Source: Psychromonas sp.
GTDB taxonomy: Bacteria > Pseudomonadota > Gammaproteobacteria > Enterobacterales > Psychromonadaceae
DNA: 36,380 nucleotides
Assembly: GCA_028041985.1 (NCBI GenBank)
Contig: JAOFNL010000003.1
Coordinates: 1 to 36,380, forward strand
Direction: 5' to 3'
The position numbers and the translations under genes were made by a program. Of this stretch, positions 27,169-36,056 are shown in pieces. Position 1 is the stretch's first letter; every line of letters starts with the position of its first letter. Below the pieces are notes generated by a model, which saw nothing but the letters and a program-made list of their open reading frames with translations, did no database searches and was not told where the DNA came from.

Positions 27169-27984
27169 CTAACCTTTAATGGTCACTCGATGCATTTTCC
27201 TTGGTTGGTCGCCATAATCAGTCACCGCGAAATGTTGTGTGCACCGATTATCCCAGATAGCAATAGAGTTTGGCTGCCATTGAAAACGAACGTGGAATTC
27301 TTCCTTTCTAGCGATCGCAAATAACTTATTGAGCAATGCTTGGCTCTCTTGGTCCTCTAATTCAACGATCTTTTTTGTGTATTGTTCATTAATAAATAAA
27401 CCTTCAATATTTGTTTCTGGGTGCTTCACCACCATCGGATGAATGACAGGTGGATATTCTTTCGACTTTTCAGCCACATAACTAGCACCGTTTTTATCTT
27501 TTTTATCGTAACGACTTCCCTCAAAAGCGTGCAGCGCATGAAGACAACTTAGGCAACGAAGTTTCTTTTTTTCATCCTCAGACAATGAGTCAAAAACCGC
27601 TTCCATAGATGTCCATATTGTATCACCGCCACTTTCAGGAATATGCTGAGCATGAAGAATTGAGCATTTGGGAGGTGTTTCAAGCCAAGTTAAATCCGTG
27701 TGCCAATAGCTTTTCCCTGGCGGATTGCCTTTGGAAACTTCAATAACAATAATTTGTTCAGCACCTTTTACGTTTGGGAAGAAAGGATGAATAGGCGCAA
27801 GCTCGCCAAATCTTCGCCCCACTGCTAAATGCTCTTCTGGTGTCAGCAATTGTTCTCTGAAAAAAAGTACTTTGTACTTTAAAAATGCCTGATACAGTAA
27901 AATAAACTCATCGTCATTAATTGCATTTAAAGTGATATCACTTATAACCGCTCCGATTTTAGGAGATAGTGGAGTAACTTTCAT
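27169..27984 (-). CDS. TauD/TfdA-family 2-oxoglutarate/Fe(II)-dependent dioxygenase
   Basis: A 271-residue non-heme iron oxygenase. The iron facial triad starts with HxD in SYWHTDLTW, and the distal His is in IWDNRCTQHFAVTDY; the 2-oxoglutarate-binding Arg is in RKMHRVTI near the end. The N-terminal VTPLSPKIGAVISDITL is typical of TauD. TauD releases sulfite from taurine, but relatives act on herbicides, alkyl sulfates and other acids. No taurine ABC transporter genes are adjacent, so the substrate is open. I chose the ATG at 27984. A GTG 19 codons upstream would put a piece of an interspersed repeat into the protein and has no ribosome binding site. Confidence 0.88.
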   Translation of the reverse strand: MKVTPLSPKIGAVISDITLNAINDDEFILLYQAFLKYKVLFFREQLLTPEEHLAVGRRFGELAPIHPFFPNVKGAEQIIVIEVSKGNPPGKSYWHTDLTWLETPPKCSILHAQHIPESGGDTIWTSMEAVFDSLSEDEKKKLRCLSCLHALHAFEGSRYDKKDKNGASYVAEKSKEYPPVIHPMVVKHPETNIEGLFINEQYTKKIVELEDQESQALLNKLFAIARKEEFHVRFQWQPNSIAIWDNRCTQHFAVTDYGDQPRKMHRVTIKG

Positions 27985-28023
27985 AAACTGGCCATTGACT
28001 GAGAGGAAACTTACAAAACGTAA

Positions 28024-28050
28024 TTTAATTATACCAATCACGTTAATTAA
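28024..28050. repeat. possible member of an ATACCAAT-containing interspersed repeat
   Basis: The stretch has TTTAATTATACCAATCACG followed by TTAATTAAC, with near-palindromic ends. It shares the ATACCAAT core with the palindrome upstream of typA (31527-31573). Similar AT-rich elements are common between genes in marine gammaproteobacteria; membership here is a judgement by eye. Confidence 0.3.
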
Positions 28051-28188
28051 CTGTTCTATTTTACGCGGAGAACCATCTACTAAGACCGTTAGAGGAAAGA
28101 AAAAATTCGATAAATCAGGAAATAATCACGATATTGTTTTATTAACAGCGCTATCGATAACCAAACTGCAGATGTTTTTTTACATAAA

Positions 28189-28204
28189 AGGTATTTTTAT
28201 ACCT
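28189..28204 (-). terminator. small terminator-like hairpin at the end of dtd
   Basis: AGGTAT-AAAA-ATACCT reads on the minus strand, overlaps the dtd stop codon and is followed by TTTTATG. The stem is only 6 bp, so it is a weak candidate. Confidence 0.4.
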
Positions 28205-28634
28205 GTAACCAAAATGTCGTTGGCCCATCATTAGTTGACGTAACTTGCATATCTGCGGCAAAAATCCCATTTTCAACATGGCAATTTAATTGCCTACATT
28301 GCTCACTGAACAGTTGATACAAACGTTCAGCTTCTGCAGGTTCAGCGCCATTACTAAACCCAGGACGGTTTCCTTTTTTAGTATCTGCCACTAATGTAAA
28401 TTGTGAAATCACTAGTAGCTGACCACCAGCTTGTTGAACATTTAAATTCATTTTCCCATCTTGATCTGAAAAAATACGATAGGCTAATACTTTCTCAGCT
28501 AAACGTTGGGATTGCTTATCCGTATCGCCCTTTTCAACACCCAACAATACTAACAGACCACTTTTAATGGCACCTACGGTTACACCTTCAACCACAACAG
28601 ATGCATCGGTCACTCGTTGAATCATTGCAATCAT
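28197..28634 (-). CDS. dtd: D-aminoacyl-tRNA deacylase
   Basis: Dtd hydrolyses D-amino acids (and glycine) mischarged onto tRNA, acting as a chiral proofreader. The 145-residue protein equals the E. coli length. Both active-site signatures are present: [17 protein letters not shown] near residue 77 and the C-terminal GPTTFWLQV, which holds the cross-subunit Gly-cisPro element. The first ATG overlaps the TGA of yihY in an ATGA junction, so translation is coupled to the upstream membrane protein gene. The start [13 protein letters not shown] aligns with E. coli Dtd. Confidence 0.96.
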   Translation of the reverse strand: MIAMIQRVTDASVVVEGVTVGAIKSGLLVLLGVEKGDTDKQSQRLAEKVLAYRIFSDQDGKMNLNVQQAGGQLLVISQFTLVADTKKGNRPGFSNGAEPAEAERLYQLFSEQCRQLNCHVENGIFAADMQVTSTNDGPTTFWLQV

Positions 28635-29521
28635 TGATTCTCCTCCACCAATGTTGATGATTCATCTGCTGTCGGCTTATTATGCTCAATTAAAAACTCT
28701 TCTAATGTTGCTGTTACTTCTGCCCCTACTAATACAATCAACCAACTAAAATAGGTCCAGATAAACATAATGGGAATCACGGCTAATGCACCATAAATAA
28801 TCTGTTGAGACGGGAAGTTTGTAATATATAAAGTAAAAAGGTCTGTAGCAAAAGTGAATAATAGTGCAGCAACAAAACCACCAATCAAGGCATAACGAAA
28901 ACTAACACGTTGATGAGGCACCAAAGTATAAACACCAGCAAATGCTAACCAAGTAAAAATAAATGGCATTACAGTTAACGCCTGTTGCCCTATAGATAAA
29001 TAACCTTCATTTTTCATAATAGAAAAAAGATAAGAGCTCAGTGCAATACTGGCACCAATAATCACAGGACCCAAGCTTAAAATTGTCCAATAAATAGTAA
29101 ACGCATGGACTATTGAGCGTTTATTAGTGCAACGCCAAATTCTATTAATGGTTTGATCAATAGTCGAAATCAATAACAAAGCAATCACAATTAACGAGCC
29201 AATACCCATCATGCTCATTTTTTTAGTATTATCTATAAAACCATTCATATGTTCTTTAACTGCATTTCCCGCCGTTGGCACAAAATTGTTATAGATAAGG
29301 TTTTCTATAATTTCATTTAATTCAGAAAACATAGGAAAGGCAGATAACATATAAAAGATAACAGCAAGAAAAGGAACAACGGATAATAACGTCACATAGG
29401 CAAGGTGCCCTGCCGGTACGTTAATCTTATCTTCACGGCTACGTTCCCATAGAAAGAGACTGTACGAATAGGACAACTTAACCACATGTAATAACTTTTT
29501 TTTATTCAATCTCAAAATCAT
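28631..29521 (-). CDS. yihY: YihY family inner membrane protein (UPF0761, formerly RNase BN/BrkB)
   Basis: A 296-residue membrane protein with about six hydrophobic helices. Family features include the N-terminal [27 protein letters not shown] (read as two adjoining segments), a central [10 protein letters not shown], and the C-terminal [32 protein letters not shown]. Its molecular function is unknown; the older label ribonuclease BN was an error in E. coli and should not be used. The yihY-dtd order is conserved in Enterobacterales and marine relatives. The ATG has an AAGGAAG site, and the gene lies downstream of the typA terminator. Confidence 0.93.
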   Translation of the reverse strand: MILRLNKKKLLHVVKLSYSYSLFLWERSREDKINVPAGHLAYVTLLSVVPFLAVIFYMLSAFPMFSELNEIIENLIYNNFVPTAGNAVKEHMNGFIDNTKKMSMMGIGSLIVIALLLISTIDQTINRIWRCTNKRSIVHAFTIYWTILSLGPVIIGASIALSSYLFSIMKNEGYLSIGQQALTVMPFIFTWLAFAGVYTLVPHQRVSFRYALIGGFVAALLFTFATDLFTLYITNFPSQQIIYGALAVIPIMFIWTYFSWLIVLVGAEVTATLEEFLIEHNKPTADESSTLVEENQ

Positions 29522-29606
29522 CTTCCTTGATATGGAATAACCCTAATACTTCGATGTATAAAGTTAGAGAACTTAAAATAGACTCTACTATACGCATAAA
29601 TAACAA

Positions 29607-29638
29607 CCAAAAAAAAGGTCTTACCGAAGTAAGACCTT
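29607..29638 (-). terminator. strong intrinsic terminator of typA with UUCG tetraloop
   Basis: On the minus strand a perfect 10-bp stem, AAGGTCTTAC with GTAAGACCTT, is closed by a C(UUCG)G tetraloop and runs straight into eight or more T. It begins 33 bases after the typA stop. Confidence 0.9.
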
Positions 29639-29671
29639 AATATTAGATTATTTTTCGTTTAAAGAAACGAA

Positions 29672-31495
29672 TTAACCTTTAGTTGGACGAGCCGCACGTT
29701 TACGCTCGTTTTCCGTTAATAGTTTCTTACGGATACGAATGCTTTGTGGCGTTACTTCTACCAATTCATCAACATCAATAAACTCTAATGCTTGTTCAAG
29801 CGTTAGTTTAATTTCTGGAGATAACGTTTGTGCTTCATCTGTACCAGATGCACGAACGTTAGTAAGTTGTTTACCACGTACACAGTTCACTGTTAAATCG
29901 TTAGAACGATTATGAATACCGATGATTTGACCTTCATATACTTCTGTACCGTGACCTAAGAATAGACGACCACGATCTTGTAAGAAGAATAAAGAGTAAG
30001 TAACCGCTTTACCTGCTTGATTACAAACTAAAACACCATTTTGACGTTGACCAATTGTACCGCCTTTATGAGGACCGTAATGATCAAAGCTATGGTATAG
30101 AAGACCAGAACCAGACGTTAATGTCATGAATTCAGTTTGGAAACCGATTAAACCACGACTTGGGATCATGAAGTCTAAACGTACACGTCCTTTACCATCA
30201 GGGATCATGTTAGTTAATTCCGCTTTACGGATACCTAACTGTTCCATGATTGAACCTTGGTGCTCTTCTTCACAGTCAACGGTCAATGTTTCCATTGGCT
30301 CATGTAATTGACCATCAATCATTTTTTCAATTACTTCAGGACGAGATACCGCTAATTCGTAACCTTCACGACGCATATTCTCAATTAAGATACCTAAATG
30401 TAATTCACCACGACCTGATACTTTAAATTTATCTGGATCTTCAGTTTCTTCAACTTTAAGTGCAACGTTATGCACAAGCTCTTTAGTTAAACGGTCAAGA
30501 ATGTTACGTGAAGTAACATATTTACCTTCTTTACCACAGAATGGTGAAGTGTTTACTTGGAATGTCATGGTTACTGTTGGTTCATCAACAGTTAATGGTG
30601 GCATTGCTTCAACATTGTTTTGTGCACAAATTGTGTCAGAAATTTTAAGCTCGCCTAAACCACTGATTGCAATGATATCGCCAGCTTCTGCAAGTTCAAC
30701 ATCATGACGCTCAAGACCTAAGTAACCTAATACTTGACCAACTTTACCTTTACGTTCTTTACCATCAGCACCGATTACAGTTACTTGTTGGTTAACTTTA
30801 ACGTTACCACGAGTAATACGACCAACACCGATAACACCAACGTAAGAGTTGTAATCAAGTTGAGAGATTTGCATTTGGAAATCACCATCGCGATCTGCTT
30901 CTGGTGGAGCAACACTATCAACGATAGTTTGGAATAAATCTTCCATGTTCTCTGTTTTAGTATCCATATCGATACTTGCCCAACCATTTAATGCAGATGC
31001 ATAAACAACTTGAAAGTCTAATTGGTCATCAGTAGCGCCTAGGTTATCAAATAGATCAAATACTTGATCCATTACCCACTCAGGACGTGCGCCTGGCTTA
31101 TCAATTTTGTTAATAACAACAATTGGCTTAAGACCATGTGCGAATGCTTTTTGTGTTACGAAGCGAGTTTGTGGCATTGGACCATCAACTGCATCAACGA
31201 TCAAACAAACACTGTCTACCATAGATAGGATACGCTCAACTTCACCACCGAAGTCAGCATGTCCAGGAGTATCTACGATATTGATATGGTAGTCGTTCCA
31301 TACAATGGCTGTATTTTTTGCAAGAATGGTGATACCACGTTCTTTTTCAAGATCGTTAGAATCCATTACACGTTCTTCAGAACCACCACGTGAATCTAAT
31401 GTACCAGACTGCTCTAACAGTTTATCAACCAAAGTTGTTTTACCATGGTCAACGTGAGCAATAATGGCAATATTTCTTAATTTATCTAACGACAT
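29672..31495 (-). CDS. typA: ribosome-associated translational GTPase TypA/BipA
   Basis: TypA is a translation-factor-like GTPase that binds the ribosome and aids 50S assembly and growth at low temperature and under stress. The 607-residue product equals the E. coli length. GTPase motifs are AHVDHGKTT (G1), ERGITI (G2), [11 protein letters not shown] (G3), NKIDKPGA (G4) and SAL (G5). Elongation-factor-like domains II, III and V follow, and the C-terminal BipA-specific domain includes [25 protein letters not shown] chose the ATG at 31495 with GAGG six bases before it; a TTG 4 codons upstream is inside that ribosome binding region. It is divergent from glnA, as in many gammaproteobacteria. Confidence 0.97.
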   Translation of the reverse strand: MSLDKLRNIAIIAHVDHGKTTLVDKLLEQSGTLDSRGGSEERVMDSNDLEKERGITILAKNTAIVWNDYHINIVDTPGHADFGGEVERILSMVDSVCLIVDAVDGPMPQTRFVTQKAFAHGLKPIVVINKIDKPGARPEWVMDQVFDLFDNLGATDDQLDFQVVYASALNGWASIDMDTKTENMEDLFQTIVDSVAPPEADRDGDFQMQISQLDYNSYVGVIGVGRITRGNVKVNQQVTVIGADGKERKGKVGQVLGYLGLERHDVELAEAGDIIAISGLGELKISDTICAQNNVEAMPPLTVDEPTVTMTFQVNTSPFCGKEGKYVTSRNILDRLTKELVHNVALKVEETEDPDKFKVSGRGELHLGILIENMRREGYELAVSRPEVIEKMIDGQLHEPMETLTVDCEEEHQGSIMEQLGIRKAELTNMIPDGKGRVRLDFMIPSRGLIGFQTEFMTLTSGSGLLYHSFDHYGPHKGGTIGQRQNGVLVCNQAGKAVTYSLFFLQDRGRLFLGHGTEVYEGQIIGIHNRSNDLTVNCVRGKQLTNVRASGTDEAQTLSPEIKLTLEQALEFIDVDELVEVTPQSIRIRKKLLTENERKRAARPTKG

Positions 31496-31526
31496 AACGC
31501 GCCTCAAAAATAACTACTAATTAAAA

Positions 31527-31573
31527 ATACCAATTAAATAAAAATAGAGGTTCCACTTTTATTTAATTGGTAT
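31527..31573. repeat. 47-bp palindromic element in the typA leader
   Basis: Perfect 17-base arms (31527-31543 and 31557-31573) containing ATACCAATTAAATAAAA enclose a 13-base loop. On the typA strand it is followed by TTTTTAATT, so it has the shape of an AT-rich terminator or attenuator 30-80 bases before the start codon. It could also be an interspersed palindromic repeat, given the related core at 28024-28050. Confidence 0.75.
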
Positions 31574-31617
31574 AAAAAGAATTGGACTACTGAAAGCATT
31601 TTAAACAGACATAGCCA

Positions 31618-31631
31618 AATGTGCGCACATT
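31618..31631. promoter_or_regulatory. 14-bp perfect palindrome between typA and glnA
   Basis: AATGTGCGCACATT reads the same on both strands. It lies about 123 bases upstream of typA, in a region otherwise rich in A and T. It is operator-like, but no regulator is recognised. Confidence 0.35.
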
Positions 31632-31734
31632 GTAAACATAATTTCAAAAATAGAAAGTTTTAAGTCGGTCACAGTTAGCTTAAATATTGAAAATTTGTAA
31701 AAAATGAACTTAACATCGCCTTAGCCATGCAGTC

Positions 31735-31770
31735 GCACCAAAATAGAACGGCCACGCACCATTTAGGTGC
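31735..31770 (+). promoter_or_regulatory. NtrC-binding sites upstream of glnA
   Basis: GCACC-ATTTA-GGTGC (31756-31770) matches the NtrC dyad GCACC-N5-GGTGC perfectly in its core. A second, weaker copy at 31735-31749 keeps only the left half, GCACC. Their centres are 21 bp apart, two helical turns, so two dimers could lie on one face of the DNA. They sit about 85-105 bases upstream of the sigma-54 element, a usual enhancer distance. Confidence 0.65.
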
Positions 31771-31813
31771 TTATTTTTGCATAACAAGCCATTTCGCAAA
31801 ATAAAAACATAGG

Positions 31814-31819
31814 TATAAT
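31814..31819 (+). promoter_or_regulatory. possible sigma-70 -10 element for glnA
   Basis: A perfect TATAAT without a good -35 at 16-18 bases. It could be an activator-dependent or basal promoter like E. coli glnAp1. Confidence 0.35.
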
Positions 31820-31831
31820 GATTAGGTCAAG

Positions 31832-31847
31832 TTGCACCGATTTAGCT
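31832..31847 (+). promoter_or_regulatory. sigma-54 promoter of glnA
   Basis: TTGCAC-N5-TAGCT follows the sigma-54 pattern TGGCAC-N5-TTGCW with the exact spacing. Nine of eleven defined positions match; the -24 G pair is reduced to TG and the -12 GC is kept. The start would be near 31858, giving a leader of about 88 bases. The NtrC dyad upstream supports the call. Confidence 0.58.
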
Positions 31848-31945
31848 ACTTGGATGTAAAAGATAGTTCAGAATTACGATAAATCGTTTTTATATAATTA
31901 ACGATTTAATCCACAATAATTTGATATCAAATGAGGTTCTAAAAC

Positions 31946-33364
31946 ATGTCTGTACAAACTCTGCAAGACGTTCTAGCTATGATTAAAGAGCAAGACGTAC
32001 AATTCGTTGATTTACGCTTTACTGATACACATGGTAAAGAGCAACACGTATCCATTCCACATCATCAAGTAACTGAAGACTTTTTCGAAGAAGGTAAAAT
32101 GTTTGATGGCTCTTCAATCGCGGGTTGGAAAGGGATCCAGGACTCAGACATGGTATTAATGCCTGTGCCATCTACAGCAGTCCTAGACCCGTTTACAGAT
32201 GATGTAACCTTAAATTTACGTTGTAACGTATTAGAACCAAAAACAATGCTAGGGTACGATCGTGACCCACGTTCTGTGGCGATTCGCGCAGAAGCTTACA
32301 TGCGTTCAACAGGTATTGCTGACACAGTATTATTTGGACCAGAGCCAGAGTTCTTCTTATTTGACGACGTTAAATATGGCAACACAATGCAAGGTGCTTT
32401 CTTCTCTATCGACGCAAAAGAAGCAGCTTGGAACTCAGGTACTTCTTATGAAGACGGTAACACAGGTCACCGTCCTGGTGTTAAAGGTGGTTACTTCCCA
32501 GTTGCACCGGTTGATTCATCACAAAACATCCGCTCTGCTATGTGTTTAATCATGGAAGAGATGGGACTAGTTGTTGAAGCTCATCACCACGAAGTAGCAA
32601 CAGCGGGTCAAAATGAAATTGCTTGTCGCTTCAATACCATGGTTGAGAAAGCCGATGAACTGCAAATTTATAAATATGTTGTTCATAACGTAGCTCACGC
32701 ATACGGACAAACAGCGACATTTATGCCTAAGCCAATTATCGGCGACAACGGTTCAGGTAATCACTGTCACCAATCTTTAGGTAAAGATGGCGTGAACTTG
32801 TTCTCTGGTGATCAATATGGCGGTCTTTCTGAACTAGCGCTTTATTACATTGGCGGTATTATCAAACACGCTAAAGCACTTAACGCATTCACTAATGCTT
32901 CTACTAACTCGTACAAACGTTTAGTACCGCATTTTGAAGCACCTGTTATGCTTGCTTACTCAGCAGGTAACCGTTCTGCATCTATCCGTATTCCAATTGT
33001 ACCAACTGCTCGTGCAGCGCGTATTGAAGTACGTTTTCCAGATCCAACAATGAACCCTTACCTAGGATTCTCTGCAATGTTAATGGCGGGTCTTGACGGT
33101 ATCAAAAACAAGATCCACCCAGGTGAATCATTAGATAAAGACTTATACGATTTACCAAAAGAAGAAGCAGACGCTATTCCGCAAGTTGCTGTTTCTTTCG
33201 AAGAAGCATTAGCAGCATTAGACGCTGATCGTGACTTCCTTCTTGAAGGTGGTGTATTTACAAATGAAGCTATCGATGCCTACATCGGCCTGAAAACGGC
33301 ACAATGTGAATCAGTTTCACGTGCAACGCATCCAAAAGAGTTTGAATTATACTACAGCGTATAA
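31946..33364 (+). CDS. glnA: glutamine synthetase type I (GSI-beta)
   Basis: GlnA makes glutamine from glutamate, ammonia and ATP in a dodecameric complex. The 472-residue protein has the type I signatures [20 protein letters not shown], the magnesium-binding [12 protein letters not shown], the ATP-binding [17 protein letters not shown] and NRSASIRIP. The adenylylation segment DLYDLPKEE holds Tyr401, so the enzyme is of the GlnE-regulated beta type. The start has a GAGG site. Upstream are NtrC and sigma-54 elements, downstream a very strong terminator. In many relatives ntrB and ntrC follow, after a DUF4124 gene; here a type III enzyme intervenes. Confidence 0.98.
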   Translation: MSVQTLQDVLAMIKEQDVQFVDLRFTDTHGKEQHVSIPHHQVTEDFFEEGKMFDGSSIAGWKGIQDSDMVLMPVPSTAVLDPFTDDVTLNLRCNVLEPKTMLGYDRDPRSVAIRAEAYMRSTGIADTVLFGPEPEFFLFDDVKYGNTMQGAFFSIDAKEAAWNSGTSYEDGNTGHRPGVKGGYFPVAPVDSSQNIRSAMCLIMEEMGLVVEAHHHEVATAGQNEIACRFNTMVEKADELQIYKYVVHNVAHAYGQTATFMPKPIIGDNGSGNHCHQSLGKDGVNLFSGDQYGGLSELALYYIGGIIKHAKALNAFTNASTNSYKRLVPHFEAPVMLAYSAGNRSASIRIPIVPTARAARIEVRFPDPTMNPYLGFSAMLMAGLDGIKNKIHPGESLDKDLYDLPKEEADAIPQVAVSFEEALAALDADRDFLLEGGVFTNEAIDAYIGLKTAQCESVSRATHPKEFELYYSV

Positions 33365-33392
33365 AGTAGTGAGTTAACGCTTATTCAACTCT

Positions 33393-33423
33393 AAAAAGGA
33401 TCGCCATTTGCGATCCTTTTTTA
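33393..33423 (+). terminator. strong intrinsic terminator of glnA
   Basis: A perfect 12-bp stem, AAAAAGGATCGC with GCGATCCTTTTT, has a 5-base loop and a T-tract. It isolates glnA from the next gene. Confidence 0.93.
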
Positions 33424-33524
33424 TCTGTTTTGATTTCTACCTTCCTCACAATTCAATAATACAAAAGCATATATTTCACCTGTAATACCTTACAATCTCT
33501 ACATAAATAGCACCTTTGGCAATC

Positions 33525-33540
33525 TGGTCTAGATATTGCT
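33525..33540 (+). promoter_or_regulatory. candidate sigma-54 promoter of the type III glutamine synthetase gene
   Basis: TGGTCT-N5-TTGCT has the -24 GG, a perfect -12 TTGCT and the exact 10-base gap between GG and GC. The rest of the -24 box is poor. The start would be near 33551, 76 bases before the start codon. A lone GCACC half-site is at 33510-33514. A small hairpin, GTTGCT-AAC-AGCAAC, lies in the leader at 33585-33599. Confidence 0.45.
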
Positions 33541-33626
33541 AGATTAAAACGAATATTTATGTTTAACCTTTGAAAAATAACTCGGTTGCTAACAGCAACA
33601 CTATATAAAACAAGTAGGAGCCTTAC

Positions 33627-35798
33627 ATGAGTGGAAACCAAGTCCGCCTTCAAGCAATTGAACAAATTACTAACCGTGCACCAAAAAAGGTCGCTCAAAC
33701 TGAACCACTAAAACAAATCTGGGCACAAGATGTGTTCAATTTGCAAAGAATGTCAGAAGCGTTATCTAAAAATGCGTTTAAAGCGATTAAACAAACTGTT
33801 CAAAGTGGTGCAGTATTAGATAAAGCAACTGCTGATATCGTTGCTTCTGCGATGAAAGATTGGGCTATCTCAAAAGGTGCTAAATTCTTCTCTCACGTTT
33901 TCTACCCAATGACCAACATCACCGCAGAAAAACATGATGCCTTCATCATTACTAACTCTGAAGGTAATGCAATTAATGAGTTTACTGGTAGCCTATTGAT
34001 TAAAGGCGAACCAGATGGTTCTTCTTTCCCGAACGGTAGTTTACGTATGACTAACGCAGCGCGTGGTTATACTGCATGGGATCCAACAAGCCCTGCGTAT
34101 ATTCAACAAACAGCGAATGGCGCAACATTAATGATCCCAAGTGTGTTCATGTCTTGGACTGGTGAAGCACTAGATAAAAAAATCCCACTTCTTCGTTCAA
34201 ATGCAGCAATGAACAAAGCAGCGCAAAAAGTATTGTCATTAATGGGCGAAACTGACATCGCAGATGTAGGTTCAAGCTGTGGTCCAGAGCAAGAGTACTT
34301 CTTAATCGATGAAAACTTTGCTAACGCACGTCCAGATTTACTATTAACAGGTCGTACACTTTTCGGTGCAGCACCAGCTAAAGGTCAACAATTTGATGAT
34401 CACTACTTCGGTGCGATTCCAGCACGTGTTCAAGTGTTCATGCAAGACTTTGAAGACAAATTATACAAGCTAGGTATCCCAGCTAAAACTCACCACAACG
34501 AAGTTGCACCTGGACAATTTGAAATTGCTCCTTACTACGGCGCAGCTAACATTGGTGCAGACCAACAACAACTTCTTATGACAACAATGAAGCAAACTGC
34601 TAAAGAGCACGGCTTCCTATGTTTATTACATGAAAAACCATTCGCAGGTGTAAACGGTTCAGGTAAGCACGTGAACTGGTCTGTTGGTAACAGCACACAA
34701 GGTAACTTATTAGATCCAGGTAAGACTCCTCACTCTAACTTAGAATTTTTATTGTTCTGTGGTGCGGTTATTCGTGGTGTACATAAATACGGCCCGTTAT
34801 TACGTGCAGTAATTGCGACAGCTTCAAACGACCATCGTTTAGGTGCTAACGAAGCGCCACCAGCAATTATGTCTGTTTACTTAGGTGACCAATTAGAAAA
34901 AGTATTTGAAGACATCAAAGCAGGTAAATTAACAACATCTACTGATGGCGGCGCGATGGATCTAGGTCTATCACAAATCCTTCATTTTGATCGTGATCCA
35001 GGTGACCGTAACCGTACTTCTCCGTTTGCTTTCACAGGCAACCGTTTCGAGTTCCGTGCTGTTGGTTCATCACAATCAGTTTCTGGCCCATTAGTAGCAA
35101 TGAATACTATGCTTGCTGATTCATTAAACTGGATTGCTGAGAAACTAGAAGCTGCTTTAGAAACTCAAGACCAAACAGCTGCAGTTATTACAGTATTAAA
35201 AGAGTTAATGGAATTACACGGCAATGCAGTATTTGGTGGTGACGGTTATTCATCAGAATGGCACAAAGCAGCGGTAGAAGAGCGTGGTTTATTAAACCTT
35301 CCTACAACTGCTGATGCTTTACCACACTTATTGTCAGATGACGTAGTGGCATTATTCAAAAATACAGGCGTATTATCTCCTGTAGAATTAGAAAGCCGTT
35401 ACGAAGTTTACGCTGAGCAATACAACCTAGCTATCGAAGTAGAAGCTAAGTTAGTAAGCGATATCGCTAAAACTAAGATCTACCCTGCTGTAATTACTTA
35501 CTTATCAGAATTAACTCATGCGACTGCATCAGTTGCTGATTTAGGCATTGATCTAGATTCAAGCATTGCTAAGCAAGTTGCTGGTTTAGCAAATAGTTTA
35601 ATGGCATCAGTTGCTAAACTTGATGCTGAAATCGTGAAACATGATTTTGCTAACACAGAAGCACATATGCGTTTCAGTGCTGACGTTATTTGTCCATTAA
35701 TGGCTGAAGTACGTGAGTCTGCAGATCAACTTGAATTATTAGTGGCTGATGAATTATGGCCATTACCTAAATATTCAGAAATGTTATTTATCAAGTAA
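33627..35798 (+). CDS. glnN: glutamine synthetase type III (GSIII)
   Basis: A 723-residue enzyme of the GSIII class, which has only the active-site core in common with GlnA. Class features are the N-terminal segment with FNLQRMSEALSKNAFKAI, the GSIII-specific region around KFFSHVFYPMTNITAEKHDAF, GPEQEYFLIDE for metal binding, HHNEVAPGQFEIAPYY, the ATP loop with KPFAGVNGSGKHVNWS, and a long C-terminal helical domain of about 120 residues. Class III enzymes are known from Bacteroides, cyanobacteria and scattered other bacteria and lack the adenylylated tyrosine loop. It has a TAGGAG site and sits just after glnA, separated by a terminator. The type is secure; the symbol follows the usual name for this class. 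Confidence 0.95.
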   Translation: MSGNQVRLQAIEQITNRAPKKVAQTEPLKQIWAQDVFNLQRMSEALSKNAFKAIKQTVQSGAVLDKATADIVASAMKDWAISKGAKFFSHVFYPMTNITAEKHDAFIITNSEGNAINEFTGSLLIKGEPDGSSFPNGSLRMTNAARGYTAWDPTSPAYIQQTANGATLMIPSVFMSWTGEALDKKIPLLRSNAAMNKAAQKVLSLMGETDIADVGSSCGPEQEYFLIDENFANARPDLLLTGRTLFGAAPAKGQQFDDHYFGAIPARVQVFMQDFEDKLYKLGIPAKTHHNEVAPGQFEIAPYYGAANIGADQQQLLMTTMKQTAKEHGFLCLLHEKPFAGVNGSGKHVNWSVGNSTQGNLLDPGKTPHSNLEFLLFCGAVIRGVHKYGPLLRAVIATASNDHRLGANEAPPAIMSVYLGDQLEKVFEDIKAGKLTTSTDGGAMDLGLSQILHFDRDPGDRNRTSPFAFTGNRFEFRAVGSSQSVSGPLVAMNTMLADSLNWIAEKLEAALETQDQTAAVITVLKELMELHGNAVFGGDGYSSEWHKAAVEERGLLNLPTTADALPHLLSDDVVALFKNTGVLSPVELESRYEVYAEQYNLAIEVEAKLVSDIAKTKIYPAVITYLSELTHATASVADLGIDLDSSIAKQVAGLANSLMASVAKLDAEIVKHDFANTEAHMRFSADVICPLMAEVRESADQLELLVADELWPLPKYSEMLFIK

Positions 35799-35833
35799 TT
35801 TAAGTACTAAGTAATATCAGTACTAAAAACAAG

Positions 35834-35866
35834 CAAGAAGTGGGCATTGTCCACTTCTTGTTATTT
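35834..35866 (+). terminator. intrinsic terminator of the type III glutamine synthetase gene
   Basis: A perfect 10-bp stem, CAAGAAGTGG with CCACTTCTTG, has a 7-base loop and is followed by TTATTTC. It starts 36 bases after the stop codon. Confidence 0.8.
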
Positions 35867-35984
35867 CGACCAATTGCAACGTTTTAAAAAACATCTCAAT
35901 ATTCATGTTAATCGTAAAGTCGCTTGAATAAATAATCATGGTATTGACTAAGGGTTGATATTTTTAACTTAGCAGTGTTTGCCA

Positions 35985-35990
35985 TATAAT
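35985..35990 (+). promoter_or_regulatory. possible -10 element for the DUF4124 gene
   Basis: A perfect TATAAT with a weak TTTAAC 16 bases upstream (35963-35968). It lies 67 bases before the start codon. Confidence 0.35.
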
Positions 35991-36056
35991 TATTTTATTG
36001 CCTAAACTGTTTATCTATCCGACAATGAGCTATTTCAATATTTAAGGTTGTTTATT

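Noticed and set aside
27985-28041. GTG start adding 19 residues to the TauD-family protein
   Set aside because: The extension is encoded by an AT-rich repeat-like stretch, is outside the family alignment and has no ribosome binding site.
30126-31292. Several plus-strand open frames of 60-70 codons inside typA
   Set aside because: They are antisense shadows of the conserved typA frame with no ribosome binding sites or recognisable domains.
33585-33599. Glutamine riboswitch in the leader of the type III glutamine synthetase gene
   Set aside because: Only a simple 6-bp hairpin is present; the conserved glnA-motif junction sequences were not seen.
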